The notes under the pieces: model-generated
Told to the model about the DNA's origin: nothing
The model's database searches: none
Seen by the model: the letters and a program-made list of their open reading frames with translations, nothing else
NCBI GenBank assembly: GCA_054601695.1
Contig: BAAHQB010000041.1
Location: 124,001-188,000 of the forward strand
Direction: 5' to 3'
Source of the DNA: Amorphochlora amoebiformis
Lineage: Eukaryota > Cercozoa > Chlorarachniophyceae
Length of the DNA stretch: 64,000 nucleotides
Shown: positions 48,826 to 64,000 of the stretch, piece by piece
Numbering within the stretch: position 1 is the stretch's first letter
Layout of the letters: each line of letters opens with the position of its first letter
Translations under genes and position numbers: made by a program

Positions 48826-49370
48826 CACAGGGCAAACCAGAGCGTCCAAACATCCTCCCAAGTATCTCAATCTAACCCAAACCTAGCCTAATCCGTGTTG
48901 AGTCAACGGTCCTCGGACTAAGACATGCTGAATAATCTGATCCTATCTGAGGTCACTCCCAGCATACCATCCCCACTAAGTGGCGGAGTCAATGGCCCTT
49001 AGGCTAAGACATGCTGAATAATCTCATCCTAACCCCTAGCCCTAACCCTAACCTAGCCCTAACCCTAACCTAGCCCTAACCCTAACCCTAGCCCAAAAGT
49101 AGTATTAGTCTAGTTCACTAGGGTGAGATTATTCAGCATGTCGTAGCCCTAGGGCCGTTGACTCCGCCACTTAGTGGGGGCTATTGTTATGTTAAGAGCA
49201 GATCTCACGCGTTGGTTGCATAGGGATATTTATATATGGGAAACAGCAATACCATTAGCTCATTAGGATGAGATTATTCAGCATGTCTTAGTCCGAGGAC
49301 CATTGACTCCTCCACTGGGTGGGGCTATAGTGCTGTTTGGGATAACAGCAGATCGTGATGATGGGTGTGT
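48826..49370. repeat. Telomere-type units with dispersed elements in opposite orientations
   Basis: CCCTAA units and a reverse-oriented dispersed element (48895-49030) are followed by forward copies at 49120-49205 and 49262-49358 (with TGCTGTTTGGGATAACAGCA). A possible small + exon at 48827-48858 (ends AA|GTATCT) lies just before; I rate it low. Confidence 0.7.
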
Positions 49371-49624
49371 TGAATGTTGGTGAGTTGGGGTGTTGTGGGG
49401 ATGAGGGTGTGGTATGCGGGTAAAAAATTGTGCGATGCGACTTTGTGTGGGGGTGTGTTTGTGTATTTTTGTTTTGTTTCATTAGGGTTGGGGTTTTTGG
49501 TGTTGGGATCCCATGGACGGGGTAATAGCGAGGGATAGGGTCAATGTTAAGGATAGAAATATGGTTAACTAGGGCAAGGCTTAGGGGGTCAGCGTTGAAA
49601 CCTCTGACACTAATCTTAGAGCTA

Positions 49625-49765
49625 GCTAATCCTAACCCTAATCCTAACCCTAACCCTAATCCTAACCCTAACCCTAATCCTAACCCTAACCCTAATCCTA
49701 ACCCTAACCCTAATCCTAACCCTAACCCTAATCCTAACCCTAACTCTAACTCTAACCCTAAGGAT
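49625..49765 (-). repeat. Interstitial (CCCTAA/CCCTAAT) tract
   Basis: Regular CCTAACCCTAACCCTAAT units. They produce an Asn-Pro repeat frame that I do not treat as coding. Confidence 0.85.
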
Positions 49766-49952
49766 GCGGTGGTGGTAGAAAGAAGGCGCTGATGAAATGG
49801 TGGAGCGTATCGTTAGATTTCTACATTTATGTTGTATCTATAATGTGTGTGTATATGAAGAGTATAGTTAGATTTCTACATTTATGTTGTATTTATATTG
49901 TGTGAGTATGAATGGTTTTGATGTATTGTTTGAAGGTATATATGCATATATG

Positions 49953-49983
<31 letters not shown>

Positions 49984-49995
49984 ATGTATAAGATA

Positions 49996-50041
<46 letters not shown>

Positions 50042-50126
50042 TTACATACATAAAGACATGCATATATATATATATATATATGTATGTATGTGTATATATA
50101 CATATATATGTATATATATATATTAG

Positions 50127-50705
50127 GAGGGTTGTACATGACCGTGGGGCGAAATTTAAATTGAAATCCAAGTGATACATAATATATATATATATATATA
50201 TACATATATTATATATATATATATGACTCTCTACACATACATTAACAAATTTGTATATTTACATTCAAAAGTATGTTGCATTATCCCTAACCCTAACCCT
50301 CGCCCTAGACAACCCCTAACCCTAACCTAAATTATCCAAACCTTAACCATAACCCTAGCATGTAAACATATTGTATATATGTATATATGTATGTATGTAT
50401 ATATTTGTAGAAGATAAGGTACAAATGTGGTCTATTTTTGTCTCTCCCCCTCTTTTTCACACCTTCCTCTCTCTCTCTATTCCTTTCTCTCTCTCTCTTT
50501 TCCTTTCTCTCTCTCTCTATTCCTTTCTCTCTCTCTTCTCTCGCTCTCTCTCTTCTCTCGCTCTCTCTCTTTCTTTCTTTCTCTGTCTGTCTCTCATTCT
50601 CTCTATTTCCTTCCTCTATCATATCTCCCGCTATCATCCTCTTTACACAGATGTATAATATATATATATATATTATACCGTATATGTTTTGTGTATTATA
50701 TGTAC

Positions 50706-50752
<47 letters not shown>

Positions 50753-50920
50753 TATATACATATATCTATATATATAGATATATATATATATATATATACA
50801 TGCATATATTAATTTTATAACTAGATGGATAGAGACATATAATATATTGTATATGTATCAGAGACATATAATATATTGTATATGTATAATACATCATATA
50901 CATATACATATATATATACA

Positions 50921-50963
<43 letters not shown>

Positions 50964-51221
50964 TATATATATTTTTATATATATATATAAATACATACGA
51001 ACATAAATATATATATATATATATAAATACTCGTATGGATTTGTGTAGTCCATATACATAATACATACATATTAACACATATATTCTCAATATGTTTTTA
51101 TATACATATACATATATATATATATACATATATAGAAAAGTGGAGATTTTGCCAAAAGGAACTTGTTTTTCGGCCATACGACTTGTGGGCAAATGGGCTG
51201 AGGTATATGTATACATTATTA

Positions 51222-51281
<60 letters not shown>

Positions 51282-51323
51282 AAATACGTCTTGTGGCGGG
51301 TGGGATGAGAGTATTATACGTAC

Positions 51324-51379
<56 letters not shown>

Positions 51380-51532
51380 GATTATATATATACATGTATA
51401 TATTTATATATATATATATATATATGTATATCTTCGTATACATATATATATATATATATATATGTCTGTATACACATAAATATCACGTACGTCTCTTGGG
51501 AAAGGGGGTTGGAATTATGTAAATATATACAC

Positions 51533-51595
<63 letters not shown>

Positions 51596-51665
51596 ACATA
51601 TAAATATATAGCGTGGTCGGAAGTATTTAAATATGTATATTCATATATATATATATATATATATA

Positions 51666-51700
<35 letters not shown>

Positions 51701-51733
51701 TTAGTGGAAGCAGTATCGGAATATATACATCGC

Positions 51734-51765
<32 letters not shown>

Positions 51766-51847
51766 TCATAGGTAATAAAAGATGTTGGAGGGATTAAGCA
51801 CAAGGGATGGATTTGTATTCGAGATAAGGAAGGGGTATATGTATATA

Positions 51848-51880
<33 letters not shown>

Positions 51881-51883
51881 GGG

Positions 51884-51933
<50 letters not shown>

Positions 51934-52035
51934 GCATATATATATATATATATGAATATGTATGTATACATTTTAAGTATATCTATACATATGTATATAT
52001 ATGTACATATGAGATATATACATATACATATATAC

Positions 52036-52070
<35 letters not shown>

Positions 52071-52133
52071 TTATGTATCGACGGATATTGCTTCGGCCTT
52101 AAGAATGGTATTAACATACGAGAATATATATAT

Positions 52134-52165
<32 letters not shown>

Positions 52166-52169
52166 GTAA

Positions 52170-52215
<46 letters not shown>

Positions 52216-52855
52216 CATATACATATGTTATACATATATATATACTTATATATATATATATATATATTATATATAACTCCAGGGCAGAATCGCAATTCAA
52301 CTCAACCCGAACAAAACCCCGAGTTCCCGGGATACCCTAAAGCCCCAGTCTGGATCCCAGAGATCCTCGGAGATCCAACCCTCTTCCAGCCCCGGAAACT
52401 CCCACGAATCCCGGGATATTCGTGAGATATCCCGGATTGGACGGAGATCCAACTGCAATCCCAGCCAGATACCAAGATTCCTGGAGACTCGTGGGAGACA
52501 CTCGGAGATTCCTGCGAGATCTTCGGGGAGTTTTGGAAGAGCACCGAGGAAGCGTGAGAGATCGAGAGGAGTTCGGGAAAGCCATCAAGCTTCTTCGTCT
52601 AGCCGAAACGGAAATCGAAGGTATATTGAGACGTGTGTTTGTGTGCGAGAGAGAGAGAATGAGACAGTATTTGTGTATGTGCGAAAATAGTATATATATA
52701 GTATATATATATATATAGTATATATACATATATAAATTATATGTATATGTATGTATACATATATATATATATATATAATATTTATATATATATAATATAT
52801 ATATATATACGTATACTAAACACTTATATGCCTATATTTATACATATATATATAT

Positions 52856-52893
<38 letters not shown>

Positions 52894-53049
52894 TACATAT
52901 AATATATATTTATATGTATATTACGTACATATCTAATATACATGCTCAAATAAATATATCCCTTCCTTATACATGTATACATTATATGTAAATATGTTTG
53001 CATGTATGTATGTATACATACATACATATATACATATATATTTATGCAC

Positions 53050-53112
<63 letters not shown>

Positions 53113-54596
53113 TGTGTGTGTATGTAAAATATATTTATGTACATGTAATATGTCACATGTACATATATATATATATATATATATACGTATTTATTCGTCT
53201 GTATTAATATATAGCCTATTTGCATTTGTATTATATATATTTATATATATATATTATATATGTACATATATGTACGTATAAATATATAAATATATATATA
53301 TATTTATATATATATATATATATATATAAATAGGATCCAGGCAACCGCTGGGCAGACTGCCACCACCGCTCGGACAACCGTGGGACAAACCGCGACCCGG
53401 ATATACACGAGAAAGGTTAATCCTAAGCCCCCGAAAACCGCAGGTGAGACTTCGACCCCCACTCGAACAACCGAGCGGCGGACTACGACCACCACGCGGA
53501 CATCCCCGGGACACATCGTGACCCGGAAAACCGCAGGAAAGGTTAGTGCTAGAACCCGGACAACCGCGGGACAGACTGCGACCACCACTCGGACAACTGT
53601 GGGACACACCGCGACTCCGAACCGGACAACCGCGGGACGGACGGAAGTTAGAACCCGGACTACCGCAGGACAGGGTGCGGGACGGTCTTTGAAAAAAAGG
53701 AAGGTATGTTAATATAATAACGTATATATGTATTTATATAGACGTGTATATATATATGGTGTTTGTTTAATAAGAGGCCTCTTGTTTAGAAGTGTGGTGT
53801 ATATAAATAAATGTACAGTATATATATATATATATATACATACATATATATATATATATCTTATATAATGTATTGTATGCATATCAATATATCTATATAT
53901 GTGTACATGTGTACATAAAAATATATATATATAGAGTAAAGCATGTAGTATGTGCATCATACCACCGCATATTAATACATATTTTATCACACAAACATAG
54001 AAATATATACACGACATACATATTTCCATAGAATATAAATATATACATATATATATATGTATAGTTTTATTTCTGTATTTTATATATATATATAGAGAGA
54101 GAGACACATGGTTACCTCATTCGCACTTTTATACATACATGTATACATACATACATATCCTACACATATAGCGCGAAAACACATATCCATACGTACACTT
54201 AATCAAATAATTCTTCAGCTCGCCAATCCCGTCTCCGCTCCCCTCCGCCCACGTGCCAAACCACTCTTGGGTTCCGAAAAGAAGACTCTGGGTTCCGAAG
54301 CCGAAATTCTGGGTTCTGGCAAAAAGATTCTAGGTTCCTCCAAGAACACTCTGGGTTTCGGGAAGAAGACTCTGGTTTCCGAGAGGAAGACTCTGGGTTC
54401 CGAGAAGAAGACTCTGGGTTCCGAGAAGATTCTAGGTTCCGAAGACAAGTCTATGGGTTCCAAAGAAGCCTTGGGTTCCAAAGACAAAGCCGTGGGTTCC
54501 GAAGACATGACTCTGGGTTCCAAAGACAAGACTCTGGGTTCCGAAAAGGGGAGTGCTAGTTCCAAAAGGGGCAAATGTCGGGTTGTGATATTGTAA
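50127..54596 (+). CDS. SH3-like domain protein with Arg/Ser-rich and repetitive basic regions (5'-incomplete model)
   Basis: Exons: 50127-50171, 51136-51202, 51772-51834, 52283-52620, 53334-53703, 54219-54596; all phases agree. First three exons: [38 protein letters not shown], then [16 protein letters not shown]. The WAEV...KGWI pattern resembles bacterial-type SH3 (SH3b) folds (inference). Exon 4 is Ser/Arg-rich (RSSEIQ, SRNGNRR). Exon 5 repeats [13 protein letters not shown] units and ends in KKRK, a nuclear-localisation-like cluster. Exon 6 repeats TLGSEKK units and ends CRVVIL then TAA. The start codon is not found. Alternative: a donor AAAT|GTCGGG at 54577 would splice in phase to 54871 and merge this with the next gene. 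Role unknown; a nuclear scaffold is a guess. Confidence 0.6.
50450..50640 (+). repeat. CTCT-rich tract in an intron
   Basis: (CT)n with TATTCCTTTCTCTCTCTCT units repeated about three times. In the intron between exons 50127-50171 and 51136-51202. Weak Ser/Leu frames are not coding. Confidence 0.8.
51284..51725 (+). repeat. Decayed copies of the 3' edge of exon 51136-51202
   Basis: ATACGTCTTGTGGCGGGTGG (51288), GTACGTCTCTTGGGAAAGGG (51487) and shorter remnants (51610, 51702) parallel ATACGACTTGTGGGCAAATG + GGCTGAG|GTAT of the exon, with increasing decay away from it. Confidence 0.65.
54265..54545 (+). repeat. Coding tandem repeat, GGGTTCCGAA core
   Basis: About 14 irregular units of 15-24 bases (CTGGGTTCCGAAAAGAAGACT-like, 21 bp most often) inside exon 54219-54596, translating as LGSEKKT variants. 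Unit lengths are multiples of three, so the frame is kept. Confidence 0.85.
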
Positions 54597-54634
54597 ATAT
54601 TTAAATTTATAAATACATTATATATATATATATA

Positions 54635-54682
<48 letters not shown>

Positions 54683-54706
54683 ACATTAACATTGCATGTG
54701 TATGCA

Positions 54707-54751
<45 letters not shown>

Positions 54752-54870
54752 CATGTATACATATATATATATATATATACGTAACATATATACATTTATA
54801 TTTGTATATACATGTATATACATGTATATAAAGATTTATATATGTATATATTATATATATATATACCCAG

Positions 54871-63689
<8,819 letters not shown>

Positions 63690-63890
63690 GTATAATTCCA
63701 AATGATTTATGTACTTCATATTCACAAAAATAATTCGTAGTGTATGTATGCTAAATACATCAATTATACATATATATATATATATATATACATATATATT
63801 ATACCCTAGTCAACAAGTACATCGTTATTTTTTGTGTTGCTACCTATTAGTGCCTAACATGATAATGTTTAATATATGTGTATATATATT

Positions 63891-63926
<36 letters not shown>

Positions 63927-64000
63927 TATATCATATAATGCATATGCAGATATATATATATATATATACGTATATACATACATAAATATGCATTTATACA

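Noticed and set aside
49544-49792. Open frame with Asn-Pro repeats, and similar Leu-Gly/Val-Arg frames at 21205-21423, 33534-33867 and 38014-38237
   Set aside because: They translate CCCTAA/TTAGGG telomere-type hexamers.

Overview
This is a window of a eukaryotic nuclear genome. It shows split genes with GT-AG introns, standard stop codons (TGA and TAA both end reading frames), and many TTAGGG/CCCTAA telomere-type tracts far from any chromosome end. Exons are very short (about 12 to 130 nt, a few longer). Introns are hundreds of bases and are dominated by (TA)n microsatellite. Most long open frames translate only this microsatellite (runs of Tyr-Ile) and are not genes. I rebuilt the genes by hand from islands of normal composition, joining them by splice sites, reading phase and protein-family similarity. 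The gene content (DUF1336/EDR2-like, prolyl 4-hydroxylase, EgtB/OvoA-like) fits a protist or alga. I cannot name the lineage.

Layout. (1) 54-10458, + strand: an EgtB/OvoA-family non-heme-iron sulfoxide synthase lacking its N-terminus (cut by the window edge). (2) 11584-14813, - strand: a polytopic membrane protein of about 654 residues with no recognised family. (3) 15202-18958, + strand, divergent from (2): a protein with a basic coiled coil and two membrane segments. (4) 19448-31583, + strand: an EDR2_C/DUF1336 lipid-binding-type domain, possibly spliced to (3). (5) 32689-48096, - strand: a complete 22-exon prolyl 4-hydroxylase of 463 residues with a signal peptide and a C-terminal region resembling the pVHL beta domain. 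(6) 50127-54596, + strand: an SH3-like domain followed by Arg/Ser-rich and repetitive basic regions. (7) 54871 to beyond 63689, + strand: a charged protein with a SUMO-interaction-like motif and internal repeats, possibly the 3' part of (6).

Two patterns stand out. First, (TA)n tracts lie almost only in introns. The intergenic spacers (10459-11583, 14814-15201, 31584-32688, 48097-48540) are nearly free of them. Second, in at least twenty introns the edge of the neighbouring exon, with its splice site, has been copied into the intron from one to fourteen times. The copies are separated by (TA)n and sit at all stages of decay; some are inverted. All six clearly coding genes show this. A dispersed hairpin-bearing element of about 90 bp accompanies most of the telomere-type tracts.
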